A DNA stretch of 64,000 bases, taken from positions 62,001 to 126,000 of the forward strand of contig JALHRD010000015.1 of the NCBI GenBank assembly GCA_022841625.1, in the 5' to 3' direction. Shown here piece by piece: positions 17,552 through 27,400 of this stretch. Positions within the stretch are counted from its first letter, which is position 1. The number at the start of each line of letters is the position of its first letter. A program made the translations under genes and the position numbers. This stretch comes from Xanthobacteraceae bacterium. GTDB taxonomy: Bacteria > Pseudomonadota > Alphaproteobacteria > Rhizobiales > Xanthobacteraceae. The notes beneath the pieces are model-generated. The model ran no database searches. It was not told the origin of the DNA and worked only from the letters and a program-made list of their open reading frames with translations.

Positions 17552-18529
17552 ATGACCCCAATCAAATTGGCCGCATTCGCATTGGCTACCCTCACGCAGA
17601 TTGCGCCGGCCCACAGCCAGCCCTACCCATCGCGTCCGATCACCGTGGTGGTCGCGCTTGCCGCCGGAACCGGCATGGACATCGTCGTGCGCAGCTATGC
17701 GGACAAGCTGTCGCAATCGCTCGGCCGCCCGATCATTATCGACAACCGGCCGGGCAATGCCGGACTCGCCGCGGTCGACGGTGCGCTCAAGGCGCCGCCG
17801 GACGGCTACACGCTGCTGGCCGCGACAAGCTCGGCGATGGCGATACGGCCGACCATGTTCAAGAAGCCGCCCTACGACCCGACCAAGGACTTCGTACCGA
17901 TCTCGCACTATCTGAAATCGCCATTCGTGCTGGTGGTGAACCCCGATCTGCCGATCAAGTCGGTTCCCGAGCTCATCGCCTATGTCAAGGCGCGGCCTGG
18001 CAAAATCGCGTTCAGCTCAACCTCGATCGGCGGCGCGCCACATCTGGCCGGTGAATATATCAATCAGCGCTTCGGCGTGCAGATGACCCATGTTCCCTAC
18101 AAGATCAGCCCGCAGGCAATCCAGGATGTCGCCGCCGGCCATGTGCAGCTCACCTTCGCAGAAGCCGCCGCTTCGCTCGCGCTGATCCGCGACGGCAAGC
18201 TGCGCGCGCTGGCGGTGACATCCTCCATCCGCCTCGGCACATTGCCCGATGTGCCCCCGTTCGCGGAAGCCGCCGGCATTGCCAATTTCGAGGCGGTGTC
18301 CTGGCACATGCTTTATGCCCGCGCCGAAGTGGCGAAGGACATCGTCGACCGGCTCCACGATGAAATGAATCGGATCATCGCGACGCCGGAATTGCAGACC
18401 CGCATGACGAGCCTCGGCCTGGTCCCCTATCCACCGCCGCCGATTGCTGAGTCACAGCGCTATATCAAGTCCGAAATCGACAAGTGGGGCGGATTGGTCA
18501 AAAGTCTCGGCCTCGCGGGAACAATTTAG
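17552..18529 (+). CDS. Bug/TctC-family substrate-binding protein
   Basis: 325 residues with a signal peptide ending near AHSQ (about 23). QPYPSRPITVVVALAAGTGMD is the Bug start, and IIDNRPGNAGLAAVDGALKAPPDGYTLLAAT is the typical first-lobe segment. Bug proteins bind carboxylates, amides or aromatic acids in the periplasm for TctAB transporters or for signalling. No TctA or TctB gene is nearby. It is divergent from the Cpx-like operon, sharing 145 bases of upstream DNA that hold the CpxR-type box. Ligand unknown. Confidence 0.9.
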   Translation: MTPIKLAAFALATLTQIAPAHSQPYPSRPITVVVALAAGTGMDIVVRSYADKLSQSLGRPIIIDNRPGNAGLAAVDGALKAPPDGYTLLAATSSAMAIRPTMFKKPPYDPTKDFVPISHYLKSPFVLVVNPDLPIKSVPELIAYVKARPGKIAFSSTSIGGAPHLAGEYINQRFGVQMTHVPYKISPQAIQDVAAGHVQLTFAEAAASLALIRDGKLRALAVTSSIRLGTLPDVPPFAEAAGIANFEAVSWHMLYARAEVAKDIVDRLHDEMNRIIATPELQTRMTSLGLVPYPPPPIAESQRYIKSEIDKWGGLVKSLGLAGTI

Positions 18530-18618
18530 GCCTCGCCGCCTCGCCTTTACCATGTTGTAGGCTTGCGCCTTTATAAGACGCCCCCAAACCGCCTGATTGC
18601 AGGGGCAATCGACCAGCC

Positions 18619-19275
18619 ATGGCGACCAAACAACAAGCCCCCGAACGCCCCGCGCCGCGCCTCTATCTGGCGGCTCCGACGGCTGCCGACCCGGCGCAAC
18701 TCGCGGCTCGGCTCGCGGCCGCGCTTGGCGCCGCCGACATAGCGGCCGTTCTCATGCCGGTTTCGGGAGGTGACGAGCGCGCACTGCTCAACAGCCTGAA
18801 GACACTGGCGCCGGTCGTGCAAGGCGCGGGCGCCGCGCTTTTGATCGGCGAGCGCGCCGACCTGGTTGCGCGTGCCGGCGCCGACGGCGTCCATCTCAGC
18901 GGAATCGAACAATTCAGCGCTGCTGCGAGCACGCTCAAGCCGGAACGGATCGCTGGCTGCGGCGGTCTCGCCACGCGCCACGATGCAATGACCGCCGCCG
19001 AGGGAGCCGCCGATTATGTGATGTTCGGCGAGCCAAACGCCGCGGGACACCGGCCGCCATTCGAAAGCGTTCTCGAACGCATCGTATGGTGGGCGGAGGT
19101 ATTTGAGGTTCCCTGTGTCGGCTATGCCGCGAACCTGGAGGAGATCGGCCCGCTGGTGGCGGCCGGCGCTGACTTTGTCGCTGTCGGCGCCTTTATCTTC
19201 GACGATCCCCGCGGCCCCGCCGCTGCCATACGGGAAGCCGCGGCGCGCCTGGTCGCGCCGGAAACCGTGCAATGA
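18619..19275 (+). CDS. thiamine-phosphate synthase family (ThiE/TenI-like) protein
   Basis: 218 residues, TIM-barrel length. RLYLAAPTAADPAQL opens the barrel, AALLIGERADLVARAGADGVHL (about 74-95) is the family's third/fourth strand region, and AGADFVAVGAFIFDDP (about 180-195) the late strands. The segment where ThiE normally has GPVFPT.TK reads YVMFGEPNAAGHR, so key diphosphate-binding residues seem replaced. A ThiE activity is therefore doubtful, and TenI-like or another role is possible. Its stop overlaps the start of the Sel1-repeat gene (ATGA). Confidence 0.7.
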   Translation: MATKQQAPERPAPRLYLAAPTAADPAQLAARLAAALGAADIAAVLMPVSGGDERALLNSLKTLAPVVQGAGAALLIGERADLVARAGADGVHLSGIEQFSAAASTLKPERIAGCGGLATRHDAMTAAEGAADYVMFGEPNAAGHRPPFESVLERIVWWAEVFEVPCVGYAANLEEIGPLVAAGADFVAVGAFIFDDPRGPAAAIREAAARLVAPETVQ

Positions 19276-20360
19276 CGCGGGCGCGCTATCGCATGGTCGT
19301 TCTCGCCGGTGCGCTGGGCATCGCGCTGACCGCACCGGCGGTCGCGCAGACCACAAGCGTGCCCGACAGCATCGTTGGCGGCCCACGCGAGGCGCCCAAA
19401 TCCGAACCGCGTCCCAAAGCCAAGCCAAAGCCTGAGGCACAGCCAAAGCAGATACCCGCAATCGCAGCCCCGCCACCCGCCGAACCGACGCCTCTGACGG
19501 ATGGCGAGGACGCCGCCTACGCCGCGCTACAGCGCGGCTACTACAAGCTGGCACTGACCCTCGCGACGCAGCGGGTCGAACAGAACGACGATACTAAGGC
19601 GATGGCGCTCCTCGGCACGCTATACGAGGCCGGGCTCGGCGTGATTCAGGACGACACCATTGCCGCCAGATGGTATCGCCGCGCCGCCGACCGCGGCGAC
19701 CGTGACGCAATGTTTGCACTGGCAATGATGCGCATGGCGGGCCGTCCGCGACCGATCGATCGCGATGCGGCCGCCAAGCTGCTCACCGCCGCCGCGCAGC
19801 TTAAGCATCCGGAAGCATCGTATAACCTTGCTTTGCTCTATCTGGAGGGCCAGCTATTCCCGCAGGATTTCGCACGCGCCGCGCAGCTGTTCGGCGTCGC
19901 CGCCGAAGCCGGCAATCCAGAAGCACAATTCGCGCTGGCAGCGCTCTACAAGGAAGGTCGCGGCGTCGCCAAAGACATCGTCGAAGCAACGCGGCTGCTC
20001 TATCATGCCGCAATCGGTGGCAACATCGACGCTCAGGTCGAGTACGCGATTGCACTATTCAACGGCTCCGGCGTCGCCAAGGATGAGGAAGGCGCGACCC
20101 AATTTCTTCTGCGTGCGGCACACCGCGGCAGCGCGATTGCCCAAAACCGTCTTGCCCATATTCTGGCGGTTGGACGCGGGCGGCCCGCCGATCCCGTCGA
20201 AGCGATCAAGTGGCATCTGATTTCCAAGGCCGGCGGCGCCAACGACCCCAAGCTTGACTCCTTCATGCGACAGCAGAAACCGGAGGTTAACGCCGCCGCC
20301 AGCAAGGCAGCGCAGCCCTCAATTGAGGCGCTTCGGCGGGCACGCGAGCCCCGCTCTTGA
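19272..20360 (+). CDS. secreted Sel1/TPR-repeat protein
   Basis: 362 residues. A signal peptide ends at TAPAVAQ (about 26), followed by a proline/lysine-rich linker (KAKPKPEAQPKQ, about 52-63). From about residue 80 come roughly six Sel1 repeats (A..LG.LYE.G.GV..D...A..WY..AA..G form, e.g. LGTLYEAGLGVIQDD and FALAALYKEGRGVAKD). Such repeats are scaffolds for protein contacts, often at the cell envelope. It is coupled to the ThiE-like gene by a 4-base overlap. No specific partner can be named. Confidence 0.85.
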   Translation: MTRARYRMVVLAGALGIALTAPAVAQTTSVPDSIVGGPREAPKSEPRPKAKPKPEAQPKQIPAIAAPPPAEPTPLTDGEDAAYAALQRGYYKLALTLATQRVEQNDDTKAMALLGTLYEAGLGVIQDDTIAARWYRRAADRGDRDAMFALAMMRMAGRPRPIDRDAAAKLLTAAAQLKHPEASYNLALLYLEGQLFPQDFARAAQLFGVAAEAGNPEAQFALAALYKEGRGVAKDIVEATRLLYHAAIGGNIDAQVEYAIALFNGSGVAKDEEGATQFLLRAAHRGSAIAQNRLAHILAVGRGRPADPVEAIKWHLISKAGGANDPKLDSFMRQQKPEVNAAASKAAQPSIEALRRAREPRS

Positions 20361-20430
20361 CGGCGACGCCCGCGGCGGGCAGACCCGGTGCCTTGTCCGC
20401 GCCAAGCGGCCTCCGGTAACGACAGTCTCA

Positions 20431-21219
20431 ATGCTTCGCTCAGCCCTGCTCAACGTCATGATCAAAGCCGCGCGTAAGGCCGCGCGGACGCTTAATCGCG
20501 ACTTCGGCGAAGTCGAGAATCTTCAGGTATCGCTTAAGGGCCCGGCTAATTTCGTGACGTCCGCCGACCGGCGCGCCGAACAGATTCTGCGCGAGGAGTT
20601 GAGCACCGCGCGTCCCGGCTACGGCTTTCTTGGCGAAGAAAGCGGACGCTACGAAGGTAGCGACAAGACCCACACCTGGATCGTCGATCCGCTCGACGGT
20701 ACATCCAATTTCATGCACGGCATTCCGCACTTTGCGATCTCGATCGGGCTTGAGCGCGAAGGAACCATCGTTGCCGGGCTGATCTACAATCCTGTGAACG
20801 ACGACCTGTTCACCGCCGAGCGTGGCAAGGGCGCCTTCCTCAATGAAACACGCCTGCGGGTGGCCGGGCGTCGTCGCCTCGCGGACTCGGTGATCGCCTG
20901 CGGATTGCCTCACCTCGGCCGCGGCGATCTGGCGCTTGGCGCACGCGAGATAGCGGCGGTGCAGCCGCAGGTCGCCGGCTTGCGGCGGTTCGGGGCCGCG
21001 TCGCTCGATCTCGCCTGGGTCGCCGCGGGACGGTTCGATGCCTATTGGGACCACAACCTCTCGCCGTGGGATATCGCGGCCGGTCTCATCGTGGTGCGCG
21101 AGGCCGGCGGCTTCGTCACCGACCTCAATGGCCAAGAGGCGACGCCGACCACCGCCGATGTTCTAGCCGGCAATGAGATGGTCCACGGCGAAATGCTGAA
21201 AACGCTCAAGGCCGCCTGA
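20431..21219 (+). CDS. inositol monophosphatase family protein (SuhB-like)
   Basis: 262 residues from the ATG at 20431; the frame is open upstream but only the MLRSALLNVMIKAARKAAR start is family-like. Metal and substrate motifs are LGEESGRYEGSD (about 69-80), IVDPLDGTSNFMHG (about 86-99, the DPxDGT signature) and YWDHNLSPWDIAAG (about 206-219, WDxAAG). The family hydrolyses inositol-1-phosphate or related sugars and in some bacteria binds the NusA/ribosome apparatus. It follows the Sel1 gene by 70 bases. Confidence 0.93.
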   Translation: MLRSALLNVMIKAARKAARTLNRDFGEVENLQVSLKGPANFVTSADRRAEQILREELSTARPGYGFLGEESGRYEGSDKTHTWIVDPLDGTSNFMHGIPHFAISIGLEREGTIVAGLIYNPVNDDLFTAERGKGAFLNETRLRVAGRRRLADSVIACGLPHLGRGDLALGAREIAAVQPQVAGLRRFGAASLDLAWVAAGRFDAYWDHNLSPWDIAAGLIVVREAGGFVTDLNGQEATPTTADVLAGNEMVHGEMLKTLKAA

Positions 21220-21282
21220 GTAGACGTGCGCGGCGCCCCGGACCCGTGACACGCCGGTCGCGGCCCCGGGACACAGAATTGC

Positions 21283-21765
21283 TCAAAGCTGCTTCAGCAG
21301 TGCGTCGCCGCCAGACACTTCGACCTTGCCTGGAGCCTCCTCAACATTGAGGATCCGCACTGTGCCGTTATCGACCAACATCGCGTAACGGCGCGAGCGC
21401 GTGCCAAGCCCATTGCCGGAACCGTCGAAGGACAGGTCAATGGCCTTGGCGAATTCGCCGTTACCGTCGGCGATGAAATCCACGCCCTCGGCTGCGGTCG
21501 CCTTTTTCCACGCATCCATGACGAACACGTCATTGACCGCCGTGACCGCGACGGTGTCCACGCCCTTGGCCTTAATCGCGGCAAGGTTCTGAACAATCGA
21601 GGGAACGTGCATTTTGTGGCAGGTGCCGGTGAAGGCGCCGGGCACTGCAAAAAGAGCAACTTTCTTGCCTTTGAAGATTTCTTCGGTGGTCTTCCAAGCC
21701 GGACCTTCGCCGGACATGACGCGGAACTTGGCGCTGGGCAACGGATCGCCGACCTTGATAGGCAT
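21283..21765 (-). CDS. peroxiredoxin, Prx5/AhpE-like (1-Cys type)
   Basis: 160 residues. PGAFTGTCHKMHVPS carries the peroxidatic cysteine near residue 49 in the PxxxTxxC frame, with the conserved arginine in TRSRRYAML. No second cysteine is present, so reduction should come from an external thiol such as glutathione/glutaredoxin. The enzyme reduces H2O2 and alkyl peroxides in the cytoplasm. It lies next to the DsbD-alpha-like and YqgE genes, a neighbourhood common in Hyphomicrobiales. Confidence 0.93.
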   Translation of the reverse strand: MPIKVGDPLPSAKFRVMSGEGPAWKTTEEIFKGKKVALFAVPGAFTGTCHKMHVPSIVQNLAAIKAKGVDTVAVTAVNDVFVMDAWKKATAAEGVDFIADGNGEFAKAIDLSFDGSGNGLGTRSRRYAMLVDNGTVRILNVEEAPGKVEVSGGDALLKQL

Positions 21766-21885
21766 GATGCTCGTCCTCTCGTAGGGTTATTCTGACTGGT
21801 ATCAATCGGAATTTGGTATCGAACCGCACTCCGCCGACGGTATCACGCCTGCGGATCGCGCGCTCAAACTAACGTGTTGGGCGAA

Positions 21886-22743
21886 TTAGTCGAGATGGGT
21901 CGTGACCTCAATCGCCCGGCCGGCGGCAACCGCCGTCAGCGTCAGCCGCGCACCCCGGTAAGTCTCGCCCGCTGGCGCGCCATCGAGTTCAAAAACAAAA
22001 CGACGATATCCCGACGGCGCCCCGTCAACCGGGGTGGGTACCGGCAAGGCCCATTGCGGGGTCGGCCCCTCCACGAACAGGTCTACTCTCGGCGGACCGG
22101 CAACATCGACCACCGCGACCTCCTTATCGCTCTTGCCGCGCTCACGTCGCAACATGCGGATCGAAAGGTCGCCGCCCTCGCCCAGGCTCAGCCGCTTTGG
22201 CACGCGCGCCTCGGCCGCCCGCAGCGCAGCATCCTGCGACGCGCGGCCACTAGACAAATTCAATTCGTTGCGAGCCTCGGCGGGAACACAAATCTTTTCG
22301 CAGACCGCATATTGCAAGCGTAGCCGCAGCAGTACCGGTTTATCCTTGTCCACCGGAACGATACGCAGCGGAAAGACCACGCCAACCGAATAGCCGATCG
22401 ACGTGCCCCCGCCTTCAATCTTGCGTTCGGGCGCCGGCCAAAGCACGTCAACCTGCTTGACGTTGCGCGATCCGTCAAAATTGAATTGCGGCGGCACACC
22501 CGCATCGCCGGGATAGCGCCAATAAGTGTGCCATCCTCGCATCATCCGGATTTCAACACCGGCACGCAGATAGGCCGCGCCGGCGGATCGCGCACCGGCA
22601 ATGGTACGGACGCTGCTGCGGGCGTCGCCATCCCAAGGTGTCACATCCTCATTGGCGACAGCGCCGACTGCACCAGACACGACAGCGACGGCGCAAAACA
22701 ATGCCGCCATTATCAATCGGTCAATCCAGGCGCTCATGAGCAT
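21886..22743 (-). CDS. DsbD N-terminal (alpha) domain-like periplasmic protein
   Basis: 285 residues with an N-terminal signal or anchor (about 10-30). GWHTYWRYPGDAGVPP (about 70-85) and LQYAVCEKICVPAEA (about 144-158, CxxxC) are typical of the DsbD/ScsB N-terminal domain that hands electrons to periplasmic thiol proteins. The transmembrane and C-terminal thioredoxin domains of full DsbD are absent, so a separate CcdA-type membrane partner would be needed. It sits between peroxiredoxin (same strand) and YqgE (divergent). Confidence 0.8.
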   Translation of the reverse strand: MLMSAWIDRLIMAALFCAVAVVSGAVGAVANEDVTPWDGDARSSVRTIAGARSAGAAYLRAGVEIRMMRGWHTYWRYPGDAGVPPQFNFDGSRNVKQVDVLWPAPERKIEGGGTSIGYSVGVVFPLRIVPVDKDKPVLLRLRLQYAVCEKICVPAEARNELNLSSGRASQDAALRAAEARVPKRLSLGEGGDLSIRMLRRERGKSDKEVAVVDVAGPPRVDLFVEGPTPQWALPVPTPVDGAPSGYRRFVFELDGAPAGETYRGARLTLTAVAAGRAIEVTTHLD

Positions 22744-22908
22744 CCTTTAGCGCTCAATTCGATATCGCGCCATTGAATTCCTTGTGAAGATGTAATCGGC
22801 CCCCTCTGGCAAAAAACCGTAGGAAAATCATAGACAATAAATTAATTTCTTATGACCGCCGCCGGCAAATATCTGTGCAAGCGGCATGTGATAGAGTAAT
22901 ATTTCGAT

Positions 22909-23616
22909 ATGAAGATCGGCCGAAAAACACGCAAGGACGACGGTATGGCGAAGCCCGAGAGCGGAACGGGCGCCTCGGCGAGCGGCGCACGCGCGCCGCG
23001 CCGCGACGGTGGTAAGGCGCGGGGTCTCGGACCCCGCCGCTCCTATCTTGATGGCCAAATGCTGATCGCCATGCCGACCATGGGCGACGACCGCTTCTCG
23101 CGTAGCGTGATCTACCTTTGCGCCCACTCGTCCGACGGCGCCATGGGGATCATTGTGAACCGGCCGGCAGCGAATATCAGTTTTACCGACCTGCTGGTGA
23201 AACTCGATGTCGTCCCCGCCACGGATCTGATTCAGCTTCCGCCGAGTGCGGGCGGCGTAAAGGTGCTCAAGGGCGGACCGGTCGAGACCGAGCGCGGTTT
23301 TGTGCTGCATTCATCGGACTTCTTCATTGAGAATTCGACTCTACCGATTGATAACGGCATTTGCCTCACCGCCACGCTCGACATTCTCAAAGCGATTGCG
23401 CGCGGCAGCGGCCCGGCGAGCGCCGTTCTCGCGCTTGGCTATGCCGGCTGGGCGCCTGGGCAGCTTGAGAGCGAAATTCACCAGAACGGCTGGCTGCATT
23501 GCTCAGCCGATTCCGAATTGGTGTTTGGCAGGGACAACGACGCCAAATACAATAAGGCGCTCAAAAAAATTGGCATCGATATCGGCATGCTGTCGGGCGA
23601 GGCTGGACACGCCTAA
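22909..23616 (+). CDS. YqgE/AlgH family protein
   Basis: 235 residues from the ATG at 22909; the ATG at 22945 has a better AAGGA site and would remove a 12-residue basic leader. [49 protein letters not shown] and [12 protein letters not shown] are the conserved YqgE blocks. The function of the family is unsettled: AlgH was first proposed as an alginate regulator. It is divergent from the DsbD-like gene with 165 bases between. Confidence 0.92.
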   Translation: MKIGRKTRKDDGMAKPESGTGASASGARAPRRDGGKARGLGPRRSYLDGQMLIAMPTMGDDRFSRSVIYLCAHSSDGAMGIIVNRPAANISFTDLLVKLDVVPATDLIQLPPSAGGVKVLKGGPVETERGFVLHSSDFFIENSTLPIDNGICLTATLDILKAIARGSGPASAVLALGYAGWAPGQLESEIHQNGWLHCSADSELVFGRDNDAKYNKALKKIGIDIGMLSGEAGHA

Positions 23617-23706
23617 CGAAAAATCGGTCTTCTTGCGATCGGCGGCCGACGACTCATGACGCGGCTGTCATTCGAAACGCGCAATCTATTGCCTGGAGAG
23701 CCGTCG

Positions 23707-24471
23707 ATGAGACAAGCGATCGCCGCATCCATCCTGGCCGCCGCCGTCACGCTTTCCAGTGCCGCCGTCGCAGCAGAGATCAAGATGATCTCCGCCGGCG
23801 CGGTTCGCTCGGTGATCGCCGGCATGATTACAGACTATCGGGCAAGCAGCGGCGACACCTTCGACTTCACCGTGGGCACCACAGGGCAATTGCGCGATGT
23901 TATCGCATCCGGCCAGCCGGCCGATCTCCTGATCACCTCCGCGCCGCTGATGACGGAACTCGAAAAGACCGGCAAGTTGACGCCCGGCAGCCGCATCGAT
24001 CTCGGCCGCGTTGGCATCGGCATTGCGATCCGCGAAGGCGCCGCGACACCTAACTTCTCGACACCCGAGGCCTTCCGTCAGCTGCTGCTCAATGTCAAAA
24101 CGCTGACCTACACCGCGCCAGAATTGGGCGGTACCTCGGGCGTACATGTGCTCGCGCTGCTGAAACAGTTCGGGATCTATGACGACATCGCCAAGAAGGC
24201 GATCCACGCCAAAGGCGGTATCGACATTTCCGAGAAGGTGGCGCGCGGCGAGGCCGAGATCGGCATCACGCTGATCAGCGAGATTGTGCCTGTCAAGGGC
24301 GCCAGAATGGCCGGCCCGCTTCCGGAAACGCTGCAATTGTGGACGGTCTATGCTTCCGCAATTCCGGCGAGCAGCACGCAGCCCGACGCCGCGCGCGCCT
24401 TCGTCAAGGCGCTGACTTCTCCCGCGATGGCGGCCCGCTGGACCGCCGGCGGATTTCAACCGCCGCGGTAA
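23707..24471 (+). CDS. ModA-like extracellular solute-binding protein
   Basis: 254 residues from the ATG at 23707 (GGAGAG upstream). A signal peptide ends near AAVAAE (about 22). IKMISAGAVRSVIAGMITDY and GQPADLLITSAPLMTELEKTGKL match the molybdate-binding-like type II periplasmic family. The ligand-facing residues are not the canonical ModA set and no modBC genes follow, so the ligand may be another small anion or organic. It stands alone between yqgE and a convergent signalling gene. Confidence 0.75.
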   Translation: MRQAIAASILAAAVTLSSAAVAAEIKMISAGAVRSVIAGMITDYRASSGDTFDFTVGTTGQLRDVIASGQPADLLITSAPLMTELEKTGKLTPGSRIDLGRVGIGIAIREGAATPNFSTPEAFRQLLLNVKTLTYTAPELGGTSGVHVLALLKQFGIYDDIAKKAIHAKGGIDISEKVARGEAEIGITLISEIVPVKGARMAGPLPETLQLWTVYASAIPASSTQPDAARAFVKALTSPAMAARWTAGGFQPPR

Positions 24472-24483
24472 ACGCCCATCGCA

Positions 24484-27400
24484 TCAGCGCGCGATCTCAA
24501 GCCGATCGTCTTGCAGAAGGCGGCCCGCATCCTCGACGCTCATCGGCTCGCCGAACACATAACCCTGGGCGTATTCGCATCCAAGCTGATATAGCTCGAT
24601 GGCGTCGGATTCGGTTTCCGCCCCCTCCGCCACCACCTCCATGCCGAGATCGTGCGCCATCGCGATGATCGACCGCAGAATAACGGGCCGCTGGCCCTTA
24701 TTCGACGCACGCACAAACGACTGATCGATCTTGATCGTATCGAACGGAAACCGCTGCAGATAGGCCAAGGACGAGTGGCCGGTGCCGAAGTCATCGAGCG
24801 CCAGCCCCGCGCCGAGCTCGCGGATGCGTTGCAACATCTGCGCAGCGTGTTCGGGATTCTCCATCACCAAAGATTCCGTCAATTCCAGCTTGAGCGTACC
24901 GCGCGCGAGCCCTGAGCGCGCGATCACCGTGCGCAGGTCGTGCACGAGATCCTGCCGCAGCAGCTGGCGCGACGAAACATTGACGCTGACGAATATCGGT
25001 TCGCGCTGACGCGCGGCGCGCTGCCATTGTCCGAGCTGGCGTGCGGCCTGCTCCAAAACGAACAGCCCGAGTTCGACAATCAGGCCGATCTCCTCGGCAA
25101 TGCTGATGAATTCCGCCGGCGACATACGGCCCATCTTGGGGTGATCCCAGCGTGCCAACGCCTCAAATCCCGCCACCGAGCGATCCTCCAGCCGGATGAT
25201 CGGCTGGTACATGATGGCGATTTCCCCGCGCTCCAGCGCCCGGCGCAGCTCGGATTCGAGCGTGAGGCGGTCGGTCTTGCGCGCGCGCATCGATGGCTTG
25301 AAGACCTCGATGCGGTCACCGCCGATACGCTTGCAGTGATACATGGCAAGCTCGGCATCCTTGAGCACTTCATCGGCGCTATTTGGCTGCCCGTCCGACA
25401 GCGCAATTCCGATTGAAGCGGTCAAGAATATCTCGCGATCGTTGAACGTGATTGGCGAACGCACGGCCCTTCGCAAGGTTTCGGCGAACGCAATAATGCG
25501 CTCCGATTCTTTTTCCGAGAGCAGGATCAGTGCAAATTGATCGCCCGCGATCCGCGCCAATGTATCTTGCGGCTTGAGCAGCCGCGCGAGCCGGCGCGCC
25601 AAGGTCAGCAAAATCGAATCGCCAACCGCAATCCCGACTGAATCGTTCACCTGTTTGAAGCGATCGAGATCGATGACCGCTACGGTCACCTTGATCCCTG
25701 GATCAACCTTGGAAAGCGAAAAGACGGACTCAAGCCGATCGACAAATAGCTCGCGATTGGGCAGGCCGGTCAGGTTGTCATGCACGGCGTCATGCAGGAG
25801 CCGCTCTTCGGCATTTTTCACTTCGGTCACGTCGGTGATGGTGCCGACGAGCCGCACCACTTCCCCATCGGATCCTACGACCGGCCGGGCCTTGAGCGCG
25901 AACCACATGTAATGGCCGTCCGGCGCGCGCAGGCGGAAATCCTGCAATAGCCGGCCGCGCCGTTGTTCGAGGACGCTGTCGAGCGTGGCGCGGAAGCGGT
26001 CGCGGTCGAGCGGATGCAGCACTTCAAGCCAACGCGCCGCAGGCCCCTCAAGCGATCCGCGCTTGAGGCCGAGCAGCGATTCGGTTTCGGGACTGGTGTA
26101 GACTTTATCGTTCGAAACATCCCAATCCCAAATCATGTCGCCGGCGCCAGTCAGCGCCAGCGCGCGACGCTCGACATCCGAGACGATGCCATGGGTGACG
26201 CCGCCGGCGAAGGCGTGCTGCATGACGGTGAAGCCGATCAGCATGACGACCAGAACCAGACCGCCAAGCAACGCCGGACCGACAATATCATTGGTGACGA
26301 CACCGGTGACAGCGGCGCCGGCCGCCGTGACCCAAACCAGCATCAAGAACCAGGTCGGGATCAGCAGCACCGCGCGGTCGAAGCCGTGGGTGGCAAGATA
26401 GATCACCAGGCAGAATCCACACAACGACACCGCGAACAGCGACAACCGCGCGATCCCCGAGGCGATCGACGGATCGACCAAGGCCAGTGCGATCATCAGC
26501 CCCAGGATCGCGAGCCATCCGGCCGTAATATGCGCATAGCGGACGTGCCAGCGGTTCAGGTTGAGATAAGCAAATAAAAACACCAGCAGCGTTCCGGTCA
26601 GCACCGCCTCGCTGGAGGCGCGCCAAATCTGCTCGGCGCCCGCCGACATGTCGAACACTTTCCCCCAGAAGCCGAAATCGATTCCGATATAAACCAGAAC
26701 CGCCCAACTCAGGGCCGCGGCAGCCGGAAACATCATGCTGCCCTTCACCACGAACAGGATGGTCAGGAACAGCGCCAGCAGGCCGGAGATGCCAATCACG
26801 ATCCCGTAGTAAAGCGTGATGCTGTTGACCTTGTCCTTGTAGGCGTCGGGTTCCCACAAATAGATCTGCGTGAGTTTGCTGGTGCGCAACTCGACGACAT
26901 AGGTCATCACGGCGCCTGGATCGAGCGTAATGCGGTAAACGTCAGCCCCCGTGACGACCTGCCGCTCGGGGCGATCGCCGCTCGATGTCACCGTCACCAC
27001 GCGCGGGATGCCCAGATCCGGCCACAACAAGCCGGAGCCTACCAGCCGATAATGCGGGATCACGATCAAACGGTCGATTTGCTCGTTGCCGGAATTGGCG
27101 AGTGCAAACACCGCCCAGTTGAGATTGCCCTCGCGCGCGCGCACGTCCATGCGCTGCACGATCCCGTCCGGTCCCGGTGCAGTCGAAACCAAGATCCGAT
27201 CGCTCTCGGTGCGATGACGCTCGACCGCCGCGGTGAGGTCGATCGCGGCCGCGTCGAGCCGCACGCTAATCGCTTCGACCGCCGCTGCCGGCAGCAGACT
27301 GCCCCACAGGATCGCAAGAGCCGCGACAACGCCGGCAATGCGGGAGACGATCAAGCCGCGACCTCCGAGCCCCCGGAACCATGCGCCCCGTGCGGATAGC

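Noticed and set aside
18571-19554. Minus-strand open frame of about 330 codons over the ThiE-like gene
   Set aside because: The plus-strand product has family motifs and coupling to the next gene; the antisense product is low-complexity and arginine-rich.
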